Assembly: GCA_030867185.1 (NCBI GenBank)
Contig: CM061489.1
Span: 43,289,405 to 43,353,404, forward strand
DNA: 64,000 nucleotides
From: Tagetes erecta
Taxonomy: Eukaryota > Streptophyta > Magnoliopsida > Asterales > Asteraceae
Reading direction: 5' to 3'
Below are positions 43,763 to 54,726 of this stretch, in pieces. The notes beneath the pieces were generated by a model that did no database searches, was not told where the DNA came from, and worked only from the letters and a program-made list of their open reading frames with translations. Numbering within the stretch: position 1 is the first letter of the stretch; each line of letters begins with the position of its first letter. A program made the translations under genes and the position numbers.

Positions 43763-44362
43763 GTATTGATTTTGTGATTTGTTCATGATAAACCTGCAAA
43801 TCGACCGATAAAATGAAAAACGATGATGAATAGTGTTTTTGATCACTGAATCGACACTTTGATTGTGTGTGTTAAAACAAAAATCAAATGTTGTTTTAAA
43901 TGTAAAACCTGTCGATCATTAACAACCAAACACTCATTTGCACCAATTCACCTTAAAACCAACCGAATCAATCAAATTTGTTCTTAACTATTAAAACCGC
44001 CATTGATGAACTTTGAAAGTTCTTAAGTGTTAACTTCAAAACTGATAAAATATGTGTTGAACATTAACAAATCATTGTTAAAACTAAGATTAACATGTTA
44101 AACAACTTCATCTTATAAATGTCAAATTTGTGTCTTAAGTATGAAACTGTTAAATTGAAAAAATGTTGTATAATCATTAAAATTCAAAGTTGTTTTGATC
44201 AAAATGATGAAAATCAGTTTGATAGATCAATTTAGGGTTAAAATGATTATATGAATGTTTTTCTTCTTAACTTTTGTTCAATCACTTATAAAAAAAATTT
44301 GATATGTTTTAATGAAGAATCTAACATATTTGTCTTGTTTGTGTTTGTTTTTGTTTTAACAG
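43763..44362 (+). other. Predicted 5'-UTR intron of the third ORF (copy 2)
   Basis: Same GT donor, CTAAC branch point and ATG-adjacent AG as in copy 1; 600 nt. Confidence 0.7.
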
Positions 44363-47300
44363 ATGGAGAATCTAAAGTTTGAACCTAAGCATAATCTGGT
44401 GGCATGTTTAGATGAATCTATCCCTGAAACTGAAGGTTACAGAGATATGATCAGATTCATAAAGAGGACAAAATATGTGTATGCTATGTGTGCCAAACCG
44501 GTCATATATGCTAGATTGATAAAGAGTTTTTGGAGGACAGCTGAGGTTATCAGAGATGATAATGGAGTTGCTGTGGTTAGAGGAAACATTACTAGAGAAT
44601 TGGTGTTGACAGTTTCTGAAGAAGCAATCAGAACTGCTTTGAGGATTGACGAGGATGAAGTGGGAATGAATGATGAATTGACTATGGCTGAGTGTCAATC
44701 GTGCTTTGTTAATATGGGACATCCTCCTGCATTTCCAAAGTCACAATTTTATAGAGCCAGATTGGGGAAGAAATGGAAGTTGTTGTGTTATGTTGTCCAA
44801 CAATGCATGTCGAGGAGGAGTGCAGGTTTTTACAACTTTCCATCAGACATAGCATCTCCGATTGTTGCTATAGCTGAAAACAAACCATTCAATATGTCAA
44901 GGTGGATCATGAATGGATTTGTATTTAATCTGGTGAAGGGCAAAAGGTTTAAGTTTCTCATGTACCCGAGATTCTTACAGTTGATGATAAATGTTGCCTA
45001 TCCTATCATTAGAGAAGAAGGTGTTGTTGGAGGTATATTATATACTGAGGACATGAACGATCTATCTTACAGAAAGATGAGTATCGGGAATGTGCCTAGT
45101 GTGGATTTATTTGACTATATGAGAGATATAGCAAATAATGAAGAAGATGTTGAGATTGTCTATCATCATATTTCACACGGAGAGATTGTAAATCCACAGG
45201 ACCTGGTTGATGAGGTGCCTGACAATTTATTGGATGATGATGAGTATAATGCTCGTCATGCAGAAGATGAAGAGAATGGATCTGAGGATGATGAAAGTGA
45301 AGATGATAGTGATGATGGTCAAGATGATGATAATGGAGATGATGATAGTGATAATGATGATGGTGATAATGCTGAATCTGATTCAGAGGAGGCAGAGTTT
45401 ATTGAAGCAGAAAATGTTGAAGTGATTGAACAAGTGGTGATAGAAGAACCTGTTGAGGTTGCTTCTGTTGAAAAAGAAGTGGAAATTGAAGTAGCTAAGC
45501 CTATCACTAAACAGTATGTTAGATCTCGAAGATCTAAATCTGTTGTTGAGAAAGTGATGAGTGAGCCAGAAGAGATAGATATTGTTCAGATAGCTCAGGA
45601 AGTAATGGCCGAAGCTGAGACTATTGCACAGATAGTTGATGAAGCTGATGCTGGCGTTACTGATCCTATTTCTGTTGATATACCCACCACATCATCCCCT
45701 GTTGCAGAAAATATTGAACAAGTTTTGGAGTCTTCACCAAAAACTGTTTCAAGTGTTGATGAAAATGAGGATAAAAAGAAGATTGTTGAATTAGAAGAGA
45801 TGGTGGCAAAACTGTTAGAGGCAAATGAACTATTGAAAGCGTCAAATGATAGGAAAAAGAAAAGACTTGAAGAGTTTTGGGCTACTCACAATCAGAACCT
45901 GAAAACTTTCAAAGAGTTGGATGCTGATCATGTTAAGCTGGCTGCTGAGCATGCGAAATTGAAGGTTGATTATGAAAGTTTGAAGGAGGAACATGAAAAC
46001 TTGAAGTTTGATTATACTGAGTTGAAGGCTGAATGCAATACATTAGATGCTGAAAAAGAGATGTTGGAGAAATGGTCGGAGGAAACTCGATCTAAGAAGT
46101 CAGTATCTACATCAGATAAAGATTTTTCAGACGAAGTTATGGAAGTGTCTGAACCGTCTGAAGCAGCAAAAGTTTATCTCACTAGAGCACGAGGTACAAC
46201 CAATGTGGGTATAAGGGTGGAATCTCCAATAGTCATTCCCGATGAAGCTGTTGCTGATTCTGTCAATACTGACAAAGCTGAGGGAAAAAGGAAGTTAGAT
46301 GCTGTACCGGAAATTATGGGTGATGAAAGTTGCAGTAAAAAGGCAAAACTGGATGAGACAGTAAAGATTGAGCCGATTCAATCTGTAGCTGTAGTTGAAA
46401 CTGAAGTGACTGAAATAGCTAAGGCTGATGAGATTGTGACTAGTGCTGAAGTTGATAAATCAGTTCAGATTGAGCCGATTCAATCTGAAGCTGTTGTTGT
46501 TGAAGAAGTGCCTAAAACTGCTGAAATTGTTGAAAAAGTGTCTGAAGATGTTGAAGTAATAGAGAATGTGCCTGAAACTGTTCCTGAAGACGCAAGTGAG
46601 TTTGAGCCGGTTCAAACTGACAATGCACCAATGATTGAGGCATTAGATGATTTGGACGATACAGATTTTACTGAATCTGAAACTGAAGCTGAGCCAGAAA
46701 CTAATTTTGATCAAGAGATTCCAGATGACTTAGATCAAAGATTTGCTTACCTTGAGAAAATGAAGTATAATGCTGTGTTTCTGAATGGGCTGACAGTAAG
46801 TCAAATCAATGAAGAATATGAAAAGTGTTTAATTGCTCAAGACAAAGCTGTTGCTGATGAAAAAGAGTTTGTCATTGAAATGGGTGAGTGGACACCATTG
46901 CAAGAAAGTTTGAACATAGAAGACTTGCCTCCAACTGAATTGTATCACCAAAATCCGGAAGAGATGTCTAGTAGGAACATGCGAGATTGGTTGAGCTCAA
47001 GGAATTATCCGTATAAGACTCTGAAGAGATTGAAATCTGAGTCGCTGAGGAAAATTGTTGTTAGTTTCATGAAGACGGAGAAAATGTACAATCGTATGTT
47101 TTATTTGGACTACAACAACCCTCAATACTTCGAGCTGACAAAGAGATACAAAGTTCTCGGACCGAAGGAAATACCGGTGATGGCGTTACCAGAGAATGCA
47201 CATAAGAAAAGACATGAATTGATGGATATGTTCCCGAGTGAAGCTAAGTCATATAACATACCTATGGATGTACGTGAATCATGGCACAAATCAGCCACAG

Positions 47301-48364
47301 TAGGTGACGTGGTTAGGTCACTGCTGAGCAAGGGTCAGTCAATTGCTGAACTTCTTGATTCAATGATCATACCGGAAAAGTCCAAGAAGGTAGAGATTAT
47401 TGCGTGGAAATATGACGAAGTGTTCGATGCGTTCATGATAAAAAGAGTTAATGGTTTATGTGACGTATACCATTATTACTCTAGCATTTTCAAATTGGAA
47501 GTTCAAGATTTGAAAGAGCTGCACAAACTTAGGCTGATAAATCACACGCATGCTGAGCGTGGTGATAAATGTGCAATGCTGTTAGATGCCGGGATAGCCA
47601 GACCACCGAAATATCTTGACTTCAGAGGTCAACAAGAAGATAGTGCATATGTTCGGGCAAAGAAACAAAGAAAGGAAAAGAAGTTGGTGGTCAGTGAGGA
47701 CATGTATTTAGAAGAATTTTCTGATGAGTATTTTGATAAAGTAACCAATCCTGGACTGAAAGTGATAGATGGTTCTCAGGAAACTAAGCCAATACTTAGA
47801 GTTTTCTACAATCAAGAAACTTTTGAGTTGAAGCTTGTTCGTAACTTGGATGATTGGGATAAAGACATGATCACTTTATTCAGTACCTTTGAGCTGAAAT
47901 TACTGCATCCATCTTACATCGATTTTCTGAGAAGTTACCGAATGGAAAGATGTAAAGACAAACTTGCTGAAGCTGATAGAAATCAGTTTGTGGTGATGAT
48001 TGAGGTAATAGCAGCTGCATCAGAGAAGATCCGAGTACGGAAGGCATTGCTAAATTCTAATCTTGTGAGAGTTGACATTCCAGAGATAGAATTTATGAGG
48101 ATTTGTGCGAAGGGTACTTTGGAGGTCCAAGTCAAAGGGAAGGAGATGCCTTATGAATTTTATGCTAACATAGATTTTGCAGGTTTAAATCTTGATTCTC
48201 TGAGACGCATGAATGCCTGCCCAATTCTCACTAACGAGTCCAAACCGAGACAAGCCAAGATTGCAGAAAAGTTCAAGTCTTGTATAGAAGAAGCACTGAA
48301 GGAACAAGAAGAATTTAAAGGAAAAGAGTTGCTGGATATCAAAGAGGAACCAGAAGATTGGTAG
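44363..48364 (+). CDS. Retrotransposon third ORF, 1333-aa coiled-coil protein (copy 2)
   Basis: Intact like its twin at 8040-12041, with the same domains. I count 11 amino-acid differences (for example Asn to Tyr in DNMRD, Leu to Ser in the coiled coil, Ser to Cys near the C-terminus, Asn to Asp in the penultimate residue) and noticed only about two silent changes. There are no indels. The excess of replacement changes suggests neutral drift since the duplication, although both copies remain open. It has the same upstream promoter-intron arrangement. Function unknown. Confidence 0.85.
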   Translation: MENLKFEPKHNLVACLDESIPETEGYRDMIRFIKRTKYVYAMCAKPVIYARLIKSFWRTAEVIRDDNGVAVVRGNITRELVLTVSEEAIRTALRIDEDEVGMNDELTMAECQSCFVNMGHPPAFPKSQFYRARLGKKWKLLCYVVQQCMSRRSAGFYNFPSDIASPIVAIAENKPFNMSRWIMNGFVFNLVKGKRFKFLMYPRFLQLMINVAYPIIREEGVVGGILYTEDMNDLSYRKMSIGNVPSVDLFDYMRDIANNEEDVEIVYHHISHGEIVNPQDLVDEVPDNLLDDDEYNARHAEDEENGSEDDESEDDSDDGQDDDNGDDDSDNDDGDNAESDSEEAEFIEAENVEVIEQVVIEEPVEVASVEKEVEIEVAKPITKQYVRSRRSKSVVEKVMSEPEEIDIVQIAQEVMAEAETIAQIVDEADAGVTDPISVDIPTTSSPVAENIEQVLESSPKTVSSVDENEDKKKIVELEEMVAKLLEANELLKASNDRKKKRLEEFWATHNQNLKTFKELDADHVKLAAEHAKLKVDYESLKEEHENLKFDYTELKAECNTLDAEKEMLEKWSEETRSKKSVSTSDKDFSDEVMEVSEPSEAAKVYLTRARGTTNVGIRVESPIVIPDEAVADSVNTDKAEGKRKLDAVPEIMGDESCSKKAKLDETVKIEPIQSVAVVETEVTEIAKADEIVTSAEVDKSVQIEPIQSEAVVVEEVPKTAEIVEKVSEDVEVIENVPETVPEDASEFEPVQTDNAPMIEALDDLDDTDFTESETEAEPETNFDQEIPDDLDQRFAYLEKMKYNAVFLNGLTVSQINEEYEKCLIAQDKAVADEKEFVIEMGEWTPLQESLNIEDLPPTELYHQNPEEMSSRNMRDWLSSRNYPYKTLKRLKSESLRKIVVSFMKTEKMYNRMFYLDYNNPQYFELTKRYKVLGPKEIPVMALPENAHKKRHELMDMFPSEAKSYNIPMDVRESWHKSATVGDVVRSLLSKGQSIAELLDSMIIPEKSKKVEIIAWKYDEVFDAFMIKRVNGLCDVYHYYSSIFKLEVQDLKELHKLRLINHTHAERGDKCAMLLDAGIARPPKYLDFRGQQEDSAYVRAKKQRKEKKLVVSEDMYLEEFSDEYFDKVTNPGLKVIDGSQETKPILRVFYNQETFELKLVRNLDDWDKDMITLFSTFELKLLHPSYIDFLRSYRMERCKDKLAEADRNQFVVMIEVIAAASEKIRVRKALLNSNLVRVDIPEIEFMRICAKGTLEVQVKGKEMPYEFYANIDFAGLNLDSLRRMNACPILTNESKPRQAKIAEKFKSCIEEALKEQEEFKGKELLDIKEEPEDW

Positions 48365-48430
48365 AAAGAGATTGATGCTGAACAAGATGAAAAAGATATG
48401 AAGATTTTGCTGAAGATTCAAAGATAAATC

Positions 48431-48440
48431 TTAGGGGGAG
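48431..48440 (+). other. Terminal polypurine tract (element A, copy 2)
   Basis: TTAGGGGGAG three bases before the LTR. Confidence 0.85.
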
Positions 48441-48443
48441 TAC

Positions 48444-48779
48444 TGTTAGGGTTATTTCCTAGTTAAGATTTACTTTGTATTTGTTTATATGTTTATGTAT
48501 AGTTTAGGGTCTATTTTGTTATATTCTTTAAACTTGTAATTGTTGCTTTAAAGCATGTAGTGAGAGAGTGTGAGGAGAGAGGCTAGATCACATTTTCACG
48601 TAAGAGAGAGAACTTAGTGTGTGTGATTTATTTTCTCCTGCACTTGTATTACAAATCTGCTTTGATCATCAATATACAAAAGAGAATTATTAGTATGAAT
48701 TGTGTTTGTGATTAAACTGTGTTTGTGTATGTTTCATTCTGATCATTGAGCGATATTAACGATCCAATTGAACCTATCA
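48444..48779 (+). repeat. 3' LTR of element A (copy 2)
   Basis: 336 bp, two bases shorter than copy 1 because of a shorter GAGA run; same termini and same junction with remnant C. Confidence 0.88.
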
Positions 48780-49963
48780 TTGGATGAATCTATTCCTGAG
48801 ACTGAAGGATATAGAGACATGATGAAGTTTATAAAGAGGACAAAGTATGTATATGCTATGTGTGCCAAGCCGGTCATATATGCAAGGTTGATAAAGAGTT
48901 TTTGGAGAACAGCTGAGGTGATCAGAAATGATGATGGAGTAACTGTTGTTAGAGGAAACATCACTAGAGAGTTAGTTTTGACTGTCTCTGAAGAAACAAT
49001 CAGAACAGCATTAAGGATAGATGATGATGAATTAGGGGCAAATGATGAATTGACAAATGCTGAATGTCAAGCGTGCTTTGTAAATATGGGACATCCTCCT
49101 GCATTTCCAAAGTCACAATTCTATAGAGCAAGGTTGGGGAAGAAATGGAAGCTGTTGTGCTATGTTATTCAGCAATGCACGTCAAGGAGGAGTGCCGGGT
49201 TTGACAATTTTCCCTCTGACATTGCATCCCCAATAGTTGCCATTGCTGAAAACAAACCATTCAATATGTCAAAGTGGATTATGAATGGGTTTGTATTCAA
49301 TCTTGTGAAGGGTAAAAGGTTCAAGTTTCTCATGTACCCGAGATTCTTGCAACTGATTATCAATGTTGCCTATCCTATATTCAGAACAGAAGGTTATCAT
49401 GGAGGAATTTTATATATACAGAAGATATGAATGACTTATCTTACAGAAAGATGAGTATCGGGAATGTCCCAAGGGTGGTTTTGAAAAATCAAAGGCCATT
49501 TGTTTCAACTGCAACTGCTATGGTATTTTTCAAGGGAATGTAAAGCCCCAAAGAACCAAAGTTACAATGGTCAAGCAAGTTCAAGTGGTCAGAATTAGAA
49601 TCAAGGTCAAAGTCAGAATTCGCAACTGTCTTCAAGCTATCAGAACAGAAATCAACGTTTTCATCAGAAACCATATCAAAGTCTTCCCATGCCAGAATTC
49701 AAAGATGAAGGTAAACAGTCTGAAGATCATAACAAAGCGCTAGTGGTCAGTGTCAAGGATGTATATGACTGTACTACGGATCTTACATCAAGTTTGGCAC
49801 TTGTATGTGAAATTGAAGAAGAAAACTGGTCAGAAGAAGGTGATCTTAAAGTTCTTAATGATGATAGTCATGATTCAGACGAATGTGATTGTAGCTCAAA
49901 AGCTGATCCAAGTGAAGAATCAGAATTTGAAATCGCTCTTATGGCTACATCTGACAAATCTTT
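48780..49963 (+). pseudogene. Remnant C: third-ORF N-terminus fused to gag knuckle region (copy 2)
   Basis: Counterpart of 12459-13639 with the same mosaic junction (about 49477). Here an extra TA near 49416 breaks the third-ORF part, while the gag part keeps the base lost in copy 1 (open 49689-49985, last codons in the LTR). Confidence 0.8.
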
Positions 49964-50300
49964 TGTTAGGGTTTATTCCTTGTAAAGATTTACTTTGTTC
50001 TTTATTTTGTAGAAAGTTTTAGTTTAGGGTAAATTTTGTATTTTCCGTAAATGTATTGATGTATAAATAGAAAGTTGTGGGTGTGAGTGCAGTGTGGAGA
50101 AGAGATCTAGAGAATAGATCAGGAGAATAGTGTGTGTGTTCATTGTACTACTTTCTCTCTGCACAATTTGTACTACAACTCTCCATCATCAATACAAGTG
50201 AACTATTAAGTATGAATTCTATGTTGATTGATTGTGGTACTACATACATCCGTGATAGATAGTCTGATTCAGAGCAGTATCGATCCAATTGAACCTATCA
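49964..50300 (+). repeat. 5' LTR of element B (copy 2)
   Basis: 337 bp, same termini as copy 1. Confidence 0.9.
50062..50069 (+). promoter_or_regulatory. LTR TATA box of element B (copy 2)
   Basis: TATAAATA, as at 13738-13745. Confidence 0.6.
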
Positions 50301-50302
50301 AT

Positions 50303-50314
50303 TGGTATCAGAGC
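50303..50314 (+). other. Primer-binding site, initiator tRNA-Met (copy 2)
   Basis: TGGTATCAGAGC two bases after the LTR. Confidence 0.92.
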
Positions 50315-51234
50315 TGTTAGTATTGTGTGTTCTTCGCTATTCATCAAGCAAAAACACTCAAAACTGCTCTAATCGTGATTTTCACGATCTGATTGTGTTT
50401 TCTAATCGTTTTACCCATCAAAACGTTTTTGATTCGCAACATTAAGGTCAATTTCAATCAGAATTGATCAGATCTGAAGAATAAAGAAGAAAATTTAGAA
50501 CACTGTTCGATTGAAAAAATTCATTAAAATTCATAATCAAAGATGTTGTTTGAGATTGATTAATACTGAGGGTTGATAATCGAGTGATTATACAGCTTGT
50601 GTGTGATTTCTGGACAAATTCAACAAGTTTTGAAGAATGATTAAAAATTGGATGATGATGTTCATGAATCTATTGAAGATGTTCTGGCCGTGTGACTTGT
50701 GAATTTGATGATCTAGTCGTGTCAGGACTTGGTTGTTGAAAAAAACTAGGTTACTGTAGAGACATATGAAGGCTTATAGTTCTAGTCGGGTGAAAATTTG
50801 TGTACCGTTGAGCCGTGTGATCTTACTCGGTCGTGTTACTGTGTAGTCGGGTCAACATATTTCAAGTCATTTTCCGCGTGAACTATTCAGCCGGGTCATC
50901 AGAGTTAACTTGGGTTGATATCTGTCGGGTGAAGATAATTAGATGGGTGAAAAACTAGTTTCAGTCGTGTAACTGTTCAGCTGGGTGAAGTACTGTTCAG
51001 CCGTGTCAAGCTGGTCAGCCGGGTCAAGATTTTTGTCACTATTCAGTTGTGTGAAGTTTTACTGTTCAGCCGTGTGACTGTTTAGTCGGGTCATCTTCAA
51101 GCATCTTTATCTGAATCACTATTCAGACGTCCCAACTGTTTAAAAATTTTAGATTTATTTTTAAATCATTTAGATTAATTTTCTTTGTTATAAAAATTTA
51201 AAAAAAATTATTTTCTTTTATTAACAAATTTAAA
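50315..51234 (+). other. Element B leader between PBS and gag (copy 2)
   Basis: Counterpart of 13991-14910. Non-coding, with the motif array in its second half. Confidence 0.75.
50687..51091 (+). repeat. CGGGT-type motif array in the gag leader (copy 2)
   Basis: Same 17 motifs as copy 1, a few nearer consensus (GTCGGGT at about 50926 where copy 1 has GTCTGGT). Confidence 0.75.
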
Positions 51235-54200
51235 ATGGCTCCTAGTAATGATTCAGATAATCGTGTTCCAAGGTTGGTTAACCGTGCAGATTTCCAAGAT
51301 TGAAACACCATTTATGTGCTATTGCTACTGATCTATGGAAGTCAATCGAAAATGGTCCATATATTCCTACTCAAATTGCACCTGATAGTGGAAGCACTTA
51401 TACCGAAGATTCAACCGAACCTTATTCAGAGGATAATTTACAAGGAGAAGAGTTACGAAAGGTGAAAAATGATAGTAAGGCTTATTCCTTAATGTGTAAG
51501 GGGTTACCACTACTAGTGTTGTCAAGGATGGACGCTTATCAAACTGGCTATACTTTGTTCAAAGCACTGAAGAAATTGTGTGAAGGAGGAGAACAACTCA
51601 AGAATCTCAGAAAACAGAAATTGCCGAGACAACTAGAGTTGTTTGAGCATATTTCTGGAGAGACTGTTCACCCGATGATGAATAGATTTGTACATCTAAC
51701 TACTGAGATGACTGTCGGTGCAAAAATAGATCTTCAAGATTTGAACGACAGGCTGTTAGGTGCTTTTCCATCTTCATGGAAACAAACAGTTACTCTTCTG
51801 AGCATACTGAGAAATTTCCAATGGATTTAGACCTTCTCATTGCAAAAGTAGAAGAAGTGGAAGTTGATGAAAGTTCCAGAAAAACAGATCGATCTGGTTC
51901 TCAAGCTCAGTATAAATTCGTCGTGAATCCTTCAAATACGGTAGACAAGGAATTTCTTGCTCAAGAACATATGAAACAAGAAGATGAGGATGATATGTTT
52001 GTTGGCGCAAGTTTTTATACGGATCCTACATATAATTCAAGCTCACCAATTTACATGCAGCCTCAATCACCACCAAAAGTTCGAACTCAACCAATGAAAG
52101 CTCAATATGATGCTTAATGTTCAAATCCAAGGATTCCATGCAAAGTAAAAGATGTGATGAATATCTTGTTGCAAGATAATGAAACAAAAACTGCATTCAC
52201 TACATTCATGGCAAGTTTTGAAGCTTATCAAGACAGTCATCTAACTCAAATGGATATTGTACTTCAGGACCATCATCAAATGAATCCAGATGATGTAGAC
52301 GAAATGAATCTAAATTGGCAGATGGTTATGATTGCATATCAAGCAGAAAGACATGGTTATGTAAATAGTAATTTCAAGCCAAATGTTCATAAACCTGTTG
52401 GTTTTGATAAATCAAAGGCAAGATGTTTCAATTGTAATGGTCATGCTCATTTTTCTAGAGAGTACAAAGCTCCAAAGACTCAGAACTATATTGAGCAGTG
52501 AAGTTCAAGCAATTAGAATCAGACTCTGAGTTCAAGTCAACAATCCTCAAATTATCAGAATCGGAATTCACGTTTTCAACAGAAACTATATCAGAGTTTG
52601 CCATGCCTGAATTGAAAGATGAAGGCAAAACATCAGAAGCTTAGAATCAGGCACTCATAGTCAGTGTTAAAGATGGTTATGACTGGAGTGCATTTGCTGA
52701 CCAATTCAATAATGACTTTATTGGTAATTTGGCACTGGTATGTGGAGTTGAAGAAGAAGACTAGTCTGAGGAAGGGGATTTGAAATTTCTGAAAGCTCAA
52801 CTTGAAGAATCTGATGCTGAAATTGCACTTATGGCCACATCTCAAGAATCATTCGCATCTGCTGAATCTGAACAACCAAAGGTTAGTTCTTAGTTACCTC
52901 CGAATTATGTACCGATTCCAGATGATGTGCAAAACAAGTTGTGTTCCGAAGAATGCATTAAACAGATGGAGCATTATCGAAATCACTCATTTAAAATTGG
53001 TGATAAATTAAGTAAACATGAACAACTTCATGAACAACTTAAACTTGATCACAAAATTTCAGATTATAAGATAATCTCACTTCAAAATTCTTGGAACAAA
53101 ACAATTAAAGAAGTTGAAATTGTTACAAAACAATTTGAAGAAATGACAAAAGCACTTGAGTTGGAAAAGATTGCTCATGCAGCAACTTAGGTTGATCTGT
53201 CAAAAGTTAAAAGTTAAAAAGTTATTTTAGCTAAACTGGTAAGTGAAAGAAAGGATAACAAAGCGGGTTTGGGTTTTACTCATGAACCAATGCCTAAATC
53301 AATCACTAACACTTTACCTGAGAACTTTAATGAATTTGATCATTCACCGGAAAATGAAGAAAAATTCAAAGAAATTCAAAGAAGCAAATCTGAATCTAAA
53401 AGTTCTGACTTGTTGGCTGAGAGTTTGAAAGAAAATGAAAGTGTGATTGTTGAAGCTGATGATGAAGCAAGTGACAAATCCGATCCTATTCTTGTGCAAA
53501 TTGTTGAATATCCAGAATTGATTTCAAAAACAGCAAAGATTGTGAAGGACGATGTAGAATTTTCAGGATACAATGATCCAGAATATCTAAAATGGAAGCA
53601 AGAACATAAAGATCTTGTTTCTGCCAAGCTTTGTCAAAGTGTAAAACTGAAAAATGATGGTGATTCTACGTCCAAATCATGTAAATCAAAGAAGTCACTC
53701 AATCAATCTAAAACAAAGCAAGATAAAGGAAAAAGTGTCATGACATCAAATGACAACTTGAAAACCAGCAATGCCGAATCTGTTAAATTTGTACCAAAGA
53801 ATGTGTCATAGTTAAAACTAGTGAAGTTTTTGTCAGCTGGAACATTTGACATGAATTCATCTCAAAGTAACCAAACAAATTCTAAGATCAAATCTCTCTC
53901 TGATCTGAAAGCAGGTTCAGGTCCTAAGACTTACGCTGTTAATCGATATGAATCTAAGAAGGGAACTAAGCAAGATGTTTCACAATAAAAAAACTCTTCC
54001 GAAAAGAAAATCACAATCTGGTACTAACAATTTCACAAACACAATCTCCGAAGAAGAATCAAGTTAACTTTAAAACAAACAAAGTTGTAAATGAATCACA
54101 TGTTGGTTCAAATTCAAAAGTTAACAATCGGCTCTTCAAGATCAGTAAAATGACACTGTTAGATTTGTGATCGTTAGAATCATGCAACTACTGAGTGTTT

Positions 54201-54726
54201 CTTCAACAGGTATTGTGATTACTACAATAAAAGAAAGCACTCATCATAGGTATGTTATTATAACAAGTTTTGTGAAATCTATGAAAGACGTAATCATGAC
54301 ACGTCAGGTTGTTTCTTCGGAAAAACCTCATCAAGAGATATGATTCGTTTTCCAAATTTTCAACGAAATCAATCATTTGGATTTCAAAATACAAACAAAA
54401 ATCATTCTCTTGATTCAAGACCTTTCAGAAGAATCAATTCATCATTCAATGACATGCCATCCAGGCAAATTCAGGCAAACAGATTTTTGCCTAGAGATGT
54501 GATGGTTGGCGCTCAACAAAATAAAAACAATCTCGATCCTAATTTAGAGGAGAGCTATCATGCTTTAAGAAGAAAGCACTTGAATCAAACCGGTGGTAGA
54601 AATAATTTTCAAACCAATCTCCCAAATGACTCAAATTTAAATAACTTACATTCCCAGCAAGTTACTGTTGCAGATAGATTTTGAAAACCCAAGACCGTCT
54701 GGGCCTGGGTTGACCGCACTAAGTAA
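51235..54726 (+). pseudogene. gag: Element B gag, broken (copy 2)
   Basis: Same early TGA at codon 23, same frameshift near 51815 and same internal stops as copy 1, so the decay largely preceded the duplication. The knuckle near 52425 again has Tyr for the last Cys. Ends at the conserved TAA 54724-54726. Confidence 0.82.

Larger units (their letters stand above)
22481..48779 (+). mobile_element. Copia element A, copy 2, interrupted by the Gypsy element
   Basis: Same element as at 1-12458, including about 640 more bases of gag at its left end. It is split at 26222/39417 by the Gypsy insertion. The parts are gag 22481-24737, pol 24738-26222 plus 39422-41397, spacer, third ORF 44363-48364 and 3' LTR 48444-48779. 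Confidence 0.88.
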
